From: REEB85 sp018971455
GTDB taxonomy: Bacteria; Pseudomonadota; Alphaproteobacteria; Acetobacterales; Acetobacteraceae
DNA length: 45,118 bases
Direction: 5' to 3'
Assembly: GCA_028871195.1 (NCBI GenBank)
Contig: JAGWNT010000022.1
Span: forward strand, 1-45,118
Shown here: positions 6,794-15,215 of the stretch, one piece after another
Position numbering within the stretch: the first letter of the stretch is position 1
How the letters are laid out: every line of letters begins with the position of its first letter
The notes under the pieces: generated by a model
Database searches by the model: none
Told to the model about the DNA's origin: nothing
The model's input: only the letters and a program-made list of their open reading frames with translations
Made by a program: the position numbers and the translations under genes

Positions 6794-9625
6794 TTATTTT
6801 CCGTTATTTTGATGTTCGCTTGTCGGCCAGCCCTGCCGCGCCGGCACGGGGGCCAGAAAATCTTGAATTTCTGAAACGATCTGGGCCAGCCCGAGACGCC
6901 GCACGAGCACCCCCTCGGGGAAGGCCGGCAGCAGGCGCGAGGGGGTGCGCCGGTCGAGCAGCACGAACGCACCGCGATCGGTGGCGCTGCGGATCAGCCG
7001 TCCGAAACCCTGGCGCAGCCGGTCGCGCGCGGCGCGGTCGTCGAACCCCTTGGGATCGCCACCCGACAGATGCACCCGCCGCTCGCGGTGCAGGATATCC
7101 GGGCGCGGCCACGGCACCCGCTCGAACACCACCAGGCGCAGGGCGCGGCCGGGCACGTCCACCCCGTCGCGCATGGCGTCGGTGCCGAGCAGGCAGCTCG
7201 CCTCCTCGGTGCGGAAGACATCGACCAGTGTCGCGTTGTCCATCGCATCGACATGCTGGGCGAGCAGCGGAATCCCCGCCGCCTCCAGCGGGGCGGCGAT
7301 GCGCTCGTGCACCGCGCGCAGCCGGCTGATGGCGGTGAACAGCCCGAGCGCGCCGCCGCCCGCGGCCAGGAACAGCGCCCGGTAGGCCGCGGCCAGCACG
7401 CCGGGGTCGCTGCCATCGACGTCGGTGGCAATAAAGGCGCGGGTCTGGCCGGCATAGTCGAACGGGCTGGCCACCGCGACGCGGATCGCGGGCGCCGGCA
7501 GGTGCGCCGCACCCACCCGCGCCTCGGCCATCTGCCAGGCCTGCTCCGCGTCCTCGCGCATCCCGCCGTCGCGGATCGTCGCCGAGGTGATCAGCAGCCC
7601 ATGGGCCGGCTGGGCCAGCGTCACCGCGAACGGGATGGTCGGGTCGAGCCAGTGGCGGTGCAGCCCGACATCGCGCGGCCCCGCGGCCCCGCCGCCGGGT
7701 TCGCGCTGATCGAGGCGCAGGAAGGCGATGTGCTGCGGCCGGGTGCCCGGCTCCGGCGGCGGCGCCGCGAGGTCGCGCAGCATGGCCTGCCAGGCGCTCA
7801 ACGGATCGAGCGCGCGGCGTTTGAGGGTGCGCCCGGTCGCCTCGATGCGGGCGCGCAAGGCCGCGTCGAGCTCCTCGGCCTCGTCCTCCAGCCGGGCCGC
7901 GAGCCGCGCCGCCAGCGTTTTCAGCGGCGCCTCCAGCCGGGCGAGCGCGCGGCCCAGCGTCACCGCCCGGTCGGCGAGTTCCGCCGGCACCGGGTGGAGG
8001 TCGCATTCCTGCGTGCCGGCGCGCGGGTGGCCGCCGATGCGCGCCAGCACCTGCTCCCGTGCCGCCCGCAGGAAGGCCTCCGCCGGGTTGGCCCGCGCCG
8101 GCTCGGCCGGCGCCTCGGCCAGCCGCGCCGACCAGCCCGGCGCGGGCAGCGCGCGCGCGGCCTGCAGGGCGGCATCGAGCGGCGCCTCCAGCTCGGTCCG
8201 CCCGGCGACCAGCTCCTCGATGCGCCGGCGCAGCCCGCGGGCGCGCGAGGCGCCGCCCTCCGCCCCGAGCAGCCAGCGCCGCAGCTCGCCCGCCTCGAGC
8301 CCGGACAGCACGGCGGAGAAGGCGCTGTCGGCCGCGTCGAAGACGTGGTGGCCCTCGTCGAACACGTAGCGCGTCGGCACGCTGGCATCGTCGAGCCCGC
8401 CCCACGCGGCCTGGGCCATCACCAGCGCGTGGTTGGCGACCACCAGATCGGCGGCGCGGGCGCGGCGGATGGTGTGCTCGATGAAGCATTTGCGCCAATG
8501 CGCGCAGCCGGCATGGATGCACTCGCCGCGCCGGTCGGCGAGGCCCAGCAGGAAGCCCGCGCCGAACAGCTCGGCGAGCCATCCGGGCAGGTCGCCGCCC
8601 TGGATGTCGCCGTCATTGGTCGCCGCCAGCCAGCGCGCGATCAGCCCGAGCCCGACCGGCGGCGCGGCGAGGCTGCCGGTCGCCTCCTCGTAGTTGAGCA
8701 GGCAGAGGTAGTTCTCCCGCCCCTTGCGCACCACCACCCGCCGCCGCCGGGCCACCGGGTCGGGCACCAGCTGGGCCAGCTCGGCCTCGACCTGGCGTTG
8801 CAGGTGGCGGGTGAAGGTGGCGATCCACACCGCCCCCTTGTTGCGCTCGGCCCACAGGCTGGCCGGCGCGATGTAGCCCAGCGTCTTGCCGGTGCCGGTG
8901 CCGGCCTCGGCGAGCACCAGATGCGGCGTGCCCTCGGCCTCGCGCGGGGCGAAGGCGGCCGTGACGGCGGCGGCATAGTCGGCCTGGCCGGGCCGCTGCT
9001 CGGCGCCGGGGCCGAGCATGGCGGCCAGCCGCGCCCGCGCCTCGGCCTCGCTCACCGGCAGGGCGGAGGGCGGCGGCAGCGGGGCGGTCTCCTCCCATTC
9101 CGGCAGGGCTTTCCACACCCGCAGCGCGTCGGGCTCGGCGGCCGCCGCCGGCCGGCCGAGGGCGGCCAGCACGAAGGGCGCCCAGCCCCAGCCGCCGCGC
9201 GCCATCCGCGCGGCGATCCCGGCCGCCGCCCGGTTCATCGGCAGGCCACGTCCGGCGGCCAGCCGGGCCAGCAGCGCCTGCGCCAGGTCGGGCAGCAGCG
9301 CGACCCCGCCCTCGGCCGGCAGATCGAGAGCGAGGGCGAGGCCGCGCGGCGTCGGCGCCACCGGCCGGGCGGGCAGCACGAAGGCGAACAGCTCCAGCAG
9401 ATCAAGCGCGGGCAGCCCGGCCAGGCCGAGCCGGCGCAGCGTCGCCGGGGCATGCACCAGCAGCGGCGGCGGGCCCGCGCGCAGGATCGCCGCCGCCTCT
9501 CCGGCCGCGAGGTCGAGCAACTCGCCATCCTCGGTCAGGATCGCCGCCCTGCCCGCGCCCGCCACGACGGATGGGGAGGCCGGCAGCAGAATATGCGTCG
9601 GGGCCGGCCGGGCGGGGTCTGACAT
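6794..9625 (-). CDS. ATP-dependent DNA helicase, DinG/YoaA (XPD-like) family
   Basis: A 943-aa superfamily 2 helicase. The Walker A motif is AGTGTGKT (residues 241-248). Four cysteines suited to a 4Fe-4S cluster follow: one in ENYLCLLNY and three in ECIHAGCAHWRKC, as in DinG and XPD. The Walker B/DEAH box is DEGHH. The C-terminal part has GRLIRSATDRGAFVLLD (motif VI region). The first ~190 residues precede the helicase core and may be a decayed exonuclease-like domain. DinG-type helicases unwind R-loops, D-loops and other structures 5'-3'. The start at 9625 is only 6 bases after a TATACT -10 element and lacks a Shine-Dalgarno sequence. Confidence 0.93.
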   Translation of the reverse strand: MSDPARPAPTHILLPASPSVVAGAGRAAILTEDGELLDLAAGEAAAILRAGPPPLLVHAPATLRRLGLAGLPALDLLELFAFVLPARPVAPTPRGLALALDLPAEGGVALLPDLAQALLARLAAGRGLPMNRAAAGIAARMARGGWGWAPFVLAALGRPAAAAEPDALRVWKALPEWEETAPLPPPSALPVSEAEARARLAAMLGPGAEQRPGQADYAAAVTAAFAPREAEGTPHLVLAEAGTGTGKTLGYIAPASLWAERNKGAVWIATFTRHLQRQVEAELAQLVPDPVARRRRVVVRKGRENYLCLLNYEEATGSLAAPPVGLGLIARWLAATNDGDIQGGDLPGWLAELFGAGFLLGLADRRGECIHAGCAHWRKCFIEHTIRRARAADLVVANHALVMAQAAWGGLDDASVPTRYVFDEGHHVFDAADSAFSAVLSGLEAGELRRWLLGAEGGASRARGLRRRIEELVAGRTELEAPLDAALQAARALPAPGWSARLAEAPAEPARANPAEAFLRAAREQVLARIGGHPRAGTQECDLHPVPAELADRAVTLGRALARLEAPLKTLAARLAARLEDEAEELDAALRARIEATGRTLKRRALDPLSAWQAMLRDLAAPPPEPGTRPQHIAFLRLDQREPGGGAAGPRDVGLHRHWLDPTIPFAVTLAQPAHGLLITSATIRDGGMREDAEQAWQMAEARVGAAHLPAPAIRVAVASPFDYAGQTRAFIATDVDGSDPGVLAAAYRALFLAAGGGALGLFTAISRLRAVHERIAAPLEAAGIPLLAQHVDAMDNATLVDVFRTEEASCLLGTDAMRDGVDVPGRALRLVVFERVPWPRPDILHRERRVHLSGGDPKGFDDRAARDRLRQGFGRLIRSATDRGAFVLLDRRTPSRLLPAFPEGVLVRRLGLAQIVSEIQDFLAPVPARQGWPTSEHQNNGK

Positions 9626-9631
9626 CGCGCC

Positions 9632-9659
9632 AGTATAGAGGGGCTGCCGCATTGACCAA
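9632..9659 (-). promoter_or_regulatory. Promoter of the helicase gene, probably leaderless
   Basis: On the minus strand, TTGGTC (9659-9654), a 16-base spacer and TATACT (9637-9632). The helicase ATG begins at 9625, six bases after the -10 hexamer, where transcription would normally start. It overlaps the -35 of the divergent lysK promoter. Confidence 0.5.
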
Positions 9660-9680
9660 GCCGGCACCCGTCCATAGCTT
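9652..9680 (+). promoter_or_regulatory. lysK: Promoter of lysK, probably leaderless
   Basis: TTGACC (9652-9657), a 17-base spacer and TAGCTT (9675-9680). The lysK ATG starts at 9688, seven bases after the -10, with no Shine-Dalgarno sequence between. The -35 overlaps that of the divergent helicase promoter, so the two are likely to compete for polymerase. Confidence 0.45.
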
Positions 9681-9687
9681 GCGCCGC

Positions 9688-11268
9688 ATGTCCGAGACCT
9701 TGTCCGCGAGTGCGTTGAAATCCTGGCCCTTCGAGGAAGCTCGCAAGGTCGCCGCCCGGCTTGCCGCCGGCGGCGGCGGCGTGGCCCTGTTCGAGACCGG
9801 CTACGGCCCATCCGGGCTGCCGCATATCGGCACCTTCGGCGAGGTCGCCCGGACCAGCTGGGTGCGCCACGCCTTCACTGCGCTGACCGGGCTGCCGAGC
9901 CGGCTGATCGCCTTCAGCGACGACATGGACGGCCTGCGCAAGGTGCCCGACAACGTGCCGAACCGCGACATGCTGGCGCAATATCTCGGCCAGCCGCTGA
10001 CCCGCATTCCGGACCCGTTCGGCACCCATGACAGCTTCGGCGCGCACAACAATGCCCGCCTCGCCCATTTCCTCGATTCCTTCGGCTTCGATTACGAGTT
10101 CGCCTCGTCGAGCGAATACTACGCCGCCGGCCGCTTCGACGCCGCCCTGCTGCGCGTGCTCGAGCGCCACGCCGAGATCCTCGCCGTCGTGCTGCCCACG
10201 CTGGGGCCGGACCGGCGGGCGACCTATTCGCCGCTGCTGCCGATCCACCCGCGCACCGGCATCGTCATGCAGGTGCCGGTCGAGCAGATCGACACCGCCG
10301 CCGGCACCATCGTCTGGCGCGATCCGCAGACCGGAGAGGCCTTCGAGACGAAGGTCACCGGCGGCGCGGCCAAGCTGCAATGGAAGGCCGACTGGGCGAT
10401 GCGCTGGCACGCGCTCGGCGTGGATTATGAAATGTCCGGCAAGGACCTCATCGACAGCGTGCGCCTGTCCGGCCGCATCTGCCGCATTCTCGGCAGCCAG
10501 CCGCCGGAGGGCTTCACCTACGAGCTGTTCCTCGACGAGACCGGCCAGAAGATCAGCAAGAGCCGCGGCAATGGCCTGTCGGTCGATGAATGGCTGCGCT
10601 ACGCGCCGCCGGAAAGCCTGGCGCAGTTCATGTACAACCAGCCGCAGCGTGCCAAGCGGCTGTATTTCGACGCCATTCCGCGCGCGGTCGACGAATACCT
10701 CGCCAATGCCGCCCGTGCGCACACCCAGCCGGCCGACGAGGCGCCGGCCAATCCGGCCTGGCACATCCATGCCGGCCAGGTGCCGCAGAGCGCCGCGAGC
10801 CCGGTCTCCTTCGCCATGCTGCTCAATCTCGCCAGCGTGGTGAACGCCCACGCGCCGGACATCCTGTGGGGCTTCCTGCGCCGCTACACGCCGGATGCCG
10901 ATCCCGCGGAGATGCCCTTCCTCGCCCGCCTCGTGGAATGCGCCATCGCCTACTACATCGATTTCGTCGGCCCTGCGAAGCGCTTCCGCGCGCCGGACGC
11001 CGCCGAACGCGCGGCGCTGGACGACCTCGCCGCCAGCCTGCGCGCGCTGCCCGCCGGCAGCACCGGCGACGACATCCAGACCCTGCTCTACGACATCGGC
11101 AAGCGCCACGCTTTCGCCGAGCTGCGCCACTGGTTCACCTGCCTCTACCAGGTGCTGCTCGGCCAGCAGGAGGGGCCGCGCTTCGGGCCGTTCGTCGCCC
11201 TCTACGGCGTGGCCGAGACCGTGGGACTGATCGAGCAGGCCCTGGCGCGACCGGCCGACGCGGCCTGA
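9688..11268 (+). CDS. lysK: Lysyl-tRNA synthetase, class I
   Basis: A 526-aa class I synthetase that charges tRNA-Lys with lysine. The HIGH-type motif is PSGLPHIGTFGEV (HIG at 46-48) and the KMSKS-type motif is KISKS at 288-292, followed by RGNG. The middle part, with GADWAMRW-like KADWAMRWHALGV and YEMSGKDLIDS, is characteristic of class I LysRS, which replaces the class II LysS in archaea and many alphaproteobacteria. The ATG at 9688 is the natural family start; there is no ribosome binding site upstream and a promoter -10 ends at 9680, so translation may be leaderless. An MprF-like gene, whose family uses Lys-tRNA, begins five bases after the stop. Confidence 0.96.
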   Translation: MSETLSASALKSWPFEEARKVAARLAAGGGGVALFETGYGPSGLPHIGTFGEVARTSWVRHAFTALTGLPSRLIAFSDDMDGLRKVPDNVPNRDMLAQYLGQPLTRIPDPFGTHDSFGAHNNARLAHFLDSFGFDYEFASSSEYYAAGRFDAALLRVLERHAEILAVVLPTLGPDRRATYSPLLPIHPRTGIVMQVPVEQIDTAAGTIVWRDPQTGEAFETKVTGGAAKLQWKADWAMRWHALGVDYEMSGKDLIDSVRLSGRICRILGSQPPEGFTYELFLDETGQKISKSRGNGLSVDEWLRYAPPESLAQFMYNQPQRAKRLYFDAIPRAVDEYLANAARAHTQPADEAPANPAWHIHAGQVPQSAASPVSFAMLLNLASVVNAHAPDILWGFLRRYTPDADPAEMPFLARLVECAIAYYIDFVGPAKRFRAPDAAERAALDDLAASLRALPAGSTGDDIQTLLYDIGKRHAFAELRHWFTCLYQVLLGQQEGPRFGPFVALYGVAETVGLIEQALARPADAA

Positions 11269-11273
11269 CGGCA

Positions 11274-13295
11274 TTGGCCGCGCAGCCTCCGCCGGGACGC
11301 CTGAAGACGGCGCTGCGCCACGCTCCGGCCCTGCTCGGCGTGGCGCTGCTCTTCGGCGCCATCTACGTGCTGCAGCACGAGTTCCGCAACCTGCACATCG
11401 CCGACATCGCCGGCGCGCTGCGCGCCATTCCCACCCGCGCCCGGCTGGTCGCCTTCGCCTGGACGCTGCTGGCCTATTTCATCCTCACCTTCTACGACCG
11501 GCTGGGCACCATCTATGCCGGCCACAAGGTGAGCTACGGGCGCGTCAGCTTCGCCTCGTTCTGCGCCTACACGCTGGCCCATAATATCGGCTTCGCCGCC
11601 GTCTCGGGGGCGGCGGTGCGCTACCGGCTATACGCCCATTGGGGGCTGTCGCCGTTGCAGATCGGCAAGGTGATCGCCTTCTGCAGCCTGACCTTCGGGC
11701 TCGGCGCGCTGGTGCTCGGCGGCAGCATCCTGGTGATCGAGCCGCACGCCGTGCCGTTCTTCGGCGAGCATCTGCCGGCGCTGGCCATGCGCGCCATCGG
11801 GATCGCCATGTGGGCGGTCGTCGCCGGCTACGTCACGCTCTCGCGCGTGCTCGGCGCGGTGCGCGCCTTCGGCAGCACGATCGAGCTGCCGGGCTGGCGC
11901 ATGGCCATCCTGCAGGTGCTGCTCGCCACCGCCGATGTCGCGGTGACGGCGGCGATCTTCTATGCCCTACTGCCCGATGCCGCGGGGCTGAGCTTCGGCC
12001 GCTTCGTCGGTGTCTACCTGGCCTCCTACAGCGCCGGCCTGCTGGCCACCGTCCCGGGCGGGCTCGGCGTCTTCGACACCGCCATGCTGCTCGGCCTGTC
12101 GCCCTACCTGCCGGCGCCGCAGGTGGTGGGGGCGATCGTCGTCTTCCGGCTCTACTACTACGTCATTCCGCTGTTCCTCGCCGGCACGCTGTTCGCCGGC
12201 AACGAGCTGCTGCTGCGCGGGCGGGGCGTGATGAAGACCACCGCCGAGCTGCCCGGCGTGCAGGCGATCGGGCGCTGGAGCGAGCCCGACTTCGTCGCCG
12301 CCGCGGCGACCGGCGTGGTCGCCCTGTGCGGCGCGCTGCTGCTCGCCCAGGGCGTGCTGGCCAGCGAGCTGGCCGCACGGCGCAGCGGCATGGAGCTGGT
12401 GCTTGTCGATGTGGTGAGCCAGGCCAGCGAATTCGTGCCGAGCCTGATCGGCGCGGCGCTGATGGTGATGGCGGTCGGCCTCGCTCAGCGCGTCAAGCTC
12501 GCCTGGACCGGGGCGATCGTGCTGCTGCTGGCCGGTGCCGCCTTCACCCTGGCCGCCCAGGGCCTGGTCTGGGCGCCGTTCGTGCTGGTGCTCGGCGCCG
12601 TCGTGCTGGCGCCGTTCCACCGCTACTTCTACCGCCATGCCAGCCTGCTGCGCGGCCGACTCGATGCCGCCACCGCGCTGCCGCTGCTCACCCTGGCCGG
12701 CTGCGTCCTCGCGCTGACCAGCCTGGAGCCGCATCTGCGCTGGCTCGACAGCAACAGCTGGTGGGAGGTGGTGCTCTCGCCGGATATGCCGAATGCGCTG
12801 CGCGCCTCGGTGGCGCTGACGGTGGGGCTGGCCGCCATCGCGCTGTGGCGGCTGCTGCGCCCGGGGCGGGTGAGCAGCGAGGCCTGGACCAGCGATACGC
12901 GGGCCAGCTACGCCGCCCTCGGCGCGCCGCCGCCGGTGCGCGCCGACGGCATGGTGTGGGGCGAGGCGGCGCGCGCCGGCGTCGCCTTCCGCCGCCTCGG
13001 CCGCGTGCTGCTCGCCCTCGGCGATCCGGTGGGTGCGGAGTCCGACCGCATCTCCACCATCTGGCGCCTGCGCGACCTCGCCCACCAGGAGGGGCTCGAC
13101 CCCGCGGTGTGGCGCGCCGGGCCCGGCCTGCTCGGCGTCTATGCCGATCTCGGCCTGTCCGCCCTGCCGATCGCCGCGGACGGCATGTCCCTCGCCGGCG
13201 ACGAGCGCGCGGGCCGGGCCGACTCCTTCCTGGTCTGCATCGCCGAACGCGACCTGCCGGCGCTGCTGCCGCTGCTGTCCGGCCTCGACGAGTAG
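11274..13295 (+). CDS. MprF-like membrane protein: flippase-type domain plus shortened lysyl-PG synthase domain
   Basis: A 673-aa protein. Residues 1-320 form the UPF0104/lysylphosphatidylglycerol-flippase-type membrane domain, with the signature ATVPGGLGVFDTAML (about 258-272). Further transmembrane segments run to about residue 530. The cytoplasmic tail (535-673) matches the start of the MprF/DUF2156 synthase domain: LALGDPVGAESD (580-591) and LGVYADLGLSALPI, but it ends about 150-200 residues earlier than full MprF (usually 840 aa or more). The start is TTG at 11274, five bases after lysK; no clear Shine-Dalgarno is seen. MprF adds lysine from Lys-tRNA to phosphatidylglycerol and flips it; here flipping or transport is more certain than synthesis. 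The frame is intact, with a natural stop. Confidence 0.8.
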   Translation: MAAQPPPGRLKTALRHAPALLGVALLFGAIYVLQHEFRNLHIADIAGALRAIPTRARLVAFAWTLLAYFILTFYDRLGTIYAGHKVSYGRVSFASFCAYTLAHNIGFAAVSGAAVRYRLYAHWGLSPLQIGKVIAFCSLTFGLGALVLGGSILVIEPHAVPFFGEHLPALAMRAIGIAMWAVVAGYVTLSRVLGAVRAFGSTIELPGWRMAILQVLLATADVAVTAAIFYALLPDAAGLSFGRFVGVYLASYSAGLLATVPGGLGVFDTAMLLGLSPYLPAPQVVGAIVVFRLYYYVIPLFLAGTLFAGNELLLRGRGVMKTTAELPGVQAIGRWSEPDFVAAAATGVVALCGALLLAQGVLASELAARRSGMELVLVDVVSQASEFVPSLIGAALMVMAVGLAQRVKLAWTGAIVLLLAGAAFTLAAQGLVWAPFVLVLGAVVLAPFHRYFYRHASLLRGRLDAATALPLLTLAGCVLALTSLEPHLRWLDSNSWWEVVLSPDMPNALRASVALTVGLAAIALWRLLRPGRVSSEAWTSDTRASYAALGAPPPVRADGMVWGEAARAGVAFRRLGRVLLALGDPVGAESDRISTIWRLRDLAHQEGLDPAVWRAGPGLLGVYADLGLSALPIAADGMSLAGDERAGRADSFLVCIAERDLPALLPLLSGLDE

Positions 13296-13306
13296 CGCTG
13301 CGCTAC
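13292..13306. terminator. Short hairpin formed by two convergent stop codons
   Basis: GTAGCG-CTG-CGCTAC: a perfect 6-bp stem with a 3-base loop that contains the TAG of the MprF-like gene (13293-13295) and, on the other strand, the TAG of the amidotransferase gene (13305-13303). It is short and without a T-run, so termination is possible but weak. Confidence 0.3.
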
Positions 13307-14091
13307 GCCGCCTCGCGCATCGCCGTGTCGAGGCAGCCGACCGCCACCTCCTCGCCGGGCAAGGCGGTCAGGCACCCGCCCACCGGCACGGCGCGCCAAT
13401 CCTCGCGATGGCCATCGATCGGCTCGGAGACCACCACCAGCCCGGTCTCGTCCTCGCGCCAATAGAGCGTCGGCGGCCGGGCATCCGACGCCCAGCGATA
13501 GGCCCATAGCCGCTCGCCGTCGGTCAGGGCGGCGGTGAAGCGCAGCGCCTCGGCGATGCCGGCATCCCGCATCATCGCCTGGATGCGCGCCAGCGTCGCC
13601 GCCATCACGCCGATCGGGTCGCGCGCCAGCCCCGCCGCCATGGCGGCGAGCAGGATGGCCTCCGAATCGGTGCTGCCCTGGCGGCAATCGTACATCGAGT
13701 CCGGGATCATCGCCTCGATCGGCCGGCGCAGCTGCTTCCAGCCGCCGATCTGGCCGTTATGCATGAACATGAACCGGCCGGCCGCGAAAGGATGGCAGTT
13801 CGCCCGGCTGGTCGCCGTGCCGGTGCTGGCGCGGACATGGGCGAAGAACAGGCCGGACCGCACCTGGGCGCAGATGGAGCGCAGATTCTCGTCCGCCCAG
13901 GCCGGCCGCACCTCGCGATAGAGCCCGGGCTCGGTGCGCTCGCCATACCAGCCGATGCCGAAGCCGTCGCCATTGGTGCCGGTCTTGGCCTCCTCGGCGT
14001 GCAGCGACTGGTGGATCAGCGAATGGGCGGGGGCGGCAACCAGTTCCTCGAGCAGGATGGGCTGGCCCCGATAGGCGAGAAATCGGCACAT
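13303..14091 (-). CDS. Class II glutamine amidotransferase (YafJ/EgtC-like)
   Basis: A 262-aa protein that begins MCRFLAYRG, so after Met removal Cys2 is the N-terminal nucleophile of class II (Ntn) glutamine amidotransferases. NGDGFGIGWY, FFAHVRASTG, NCHPF and FMHNGQI follow in the family order, and STDSEAI supplies the conserved Asp-Ser-Glu block. It hydrolyses gamma-glutamyl amide bonds; YafJ and EgtC are the best-known relatives, and no ergothioneine genes lie nearby, so the substrate is open. The ATG at 14091 is fixed by the need for Cys at position 2; GGAG lies 8 bases upstream. It is divergent from fabD. Confidence 0.9.
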   Translation of the reverse strand: MCRFLAYRGQPILLEELVAAPAHSLIHQSLHAEEAKTGTNGDGFGIGWYGERTEPGLYREVRPAWADENLRSICAQVRSGLFFAHVRASTGTATSRANCHPFAAGRFMFMHNGQIGGWKQLRRPIEAMIPDSMYDCRQGSTDSEAILLAAMAAGLARDPIGVMAATLARIQAMMRDAGIAEALRFTAALTDGERLWAYRWASDARPPTLYWREDETGLVVVSEPIDGHREDWRAVPVGGCLTALPGEEVAVGCLDTAMREAA

Positions 14092-14166
14092 GAGGGGGTC
14101 TCCGCGGCAAGACGGCGGTATCGTTGCATGGCCAATGTTACCACAATGTGGCGGGCCGACCGCGAA

Positions 14167-14195
14167 TTGACACCGGGGGGCGGCCCCGCTACCCC
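14167..14195 (+). promoter_or_regulatory. Candidate promoter of the fab operon
   Basis: A perfect TTGACA (14167-14172), a 17-base spacer and TACCCC (14190-14195), some 50 bases before the fabD ATG. The -35 matches consensus; the -10 is poor, as often in GC-rich alphaproteobacteria. Confidence 0.4.
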
Positions 14196-14246
14196 GCCTC
14201 GCTGCGTCAATCGGCGGCAACGCCAATCGAGGGAACACCCGGAGCC

Positions 14247-15206
14247 ATGAAGGTGCACGCCTTCCTCTTTCCCGGCCAGGGCAGCCAGGCGCCCGGCATG
14301 GGCCGCGACCTCGCCGCCGCCTTCCCCGCCGCGCGCGCGGTGTTCGAGGAAGTGGACGACACGCTCGGCCAGAGACTGTCCCGGCTCATGTTCGAGGGTC
14401 CGGCCGAGGAACTCACCCTCACCGAGAACGCGCAGCCCGCGCTGATGGCCCATTCGCTCGCCGTGCTGGCGGTCCTGCAAAGCGAGGGCGGCTGGACGCT
14501 TGCCGAACGCGCCGCCGTCGTCGCCGGCCACTCGCTCGGGGAATATTCCGCCCTCGCCGCCGCCGGCAGCTTCACCGTGGCCCAGGCCGCACGCCTGCTG
14601 CGCCGGCGCGGCCAGGCCATGCAGGCGGCCGTACCCCCCGGTGTCGGCGCCATGGCCGCCCTGCTCGGCGCCGAACTGCCGCTCGCCGTCGAGATTTGCG
14701 AGGCCGCCCGCCCGGCGCCCGACGGCAGCCGCGAGGTGGTCGATCCGGCCAACGACAATGGCGGCGGCCAGGTGGTGATCTCGGGCCATGCCGGCGCGGT
14801 CGATCGCGCCATCGCCATCGCCCAGGCGCGCGGCGTCAAGCGGGCGATGAAGCTGCCGGTCTCCGCCCCCTTCCACTGCGCCCTGATGGCCCCGGCGGCC
14901 GAGGCGATGCGCGCGGCCCTCTCCGAATCCCCGCCCGCGGCCCCGGCGGTGCCGGTGATCGCCAACGTCGCCGCCGCCAAGGTCACCGACCCCGGCGAGA
15001 TCACCCGCCTGCTGATCGAGCAGGTCACGGCGACCGTGCGCTGGCGCGAGAGCGTGCTGGCGATGACGGCCCTCGGCGTCGACAGCTTCGTCGAGCTCGG
15101 CGCCGGCCGCGTGCTGGGCGGGCTGATCCGCCGCATCGCGCCGGACGCGGCCGCGGCGGCGGCCGGCACGCCGGCCGACATCGACGCGCTCCTGAAATCG
15201 TTATAG
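14247..15206 (+). CDS. fabD: Malonyl-CoA:ACP transacylase
   Basis: A 319-aa enzyme that moves malonyl from CoA to acyl carrier protein, supplying the elongation unit for fatty-acid synthesis. It opens with the family motif FLFPGQGSQ; the nucleophile is Ser96 in GHSLGEY and the catalytic His210 is in SAPFHCALM. The length is normal. GGAG is only two bases before the ATG, but GAGGGAA lies further upstream. First gene of the run fabD-fabG-acpP-fabF-mltG; fabG follows after nine bases. Confidence 0.97.
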   Translation: MKVHAFLFPGQGSQAPGMGRDLAAAFPAARAVFEEVDDTLGQRLSRLMFEGPAEELTLTENAQPALMAHSLAVLAVLQSEGGWTLAERAAVVAGHSLGEYSALAAAGSFTVAQAARLLRRRGQAMQAAVPPGVGAMAALLGAELPLAVEICEAARPAPDGSREVVDPANDNGGGQVVISGHAGAVDRAIAIAQARGVKRAMKLPVSAPFHCALMAPAAEAMRAALSESPPAAPAVPVIANVAAAKVTDPGEITRLLIEQVTATVRWRESVLAMTALGVDSFVELGAGRVLGGLIRRIAPDAAAAAAGTPADIDALLKSL

Positions 15207-15215
15207 GACATAATA

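Noticed and set aside
7070..9622. An 850-codon open frame on the plus strand opposite the helicase
   Set aside because: Low-complexity antisense translation with no motif; the helicase on the other strand has complete Walker and Fe-S motifs.
11268..13295. Shortened MprF-like protein as a frameshifted pseudogene
   Set aside because: The downstream bases run straight into the convergent amidotransferase stop, so no missing catalytic half remains in another frame.
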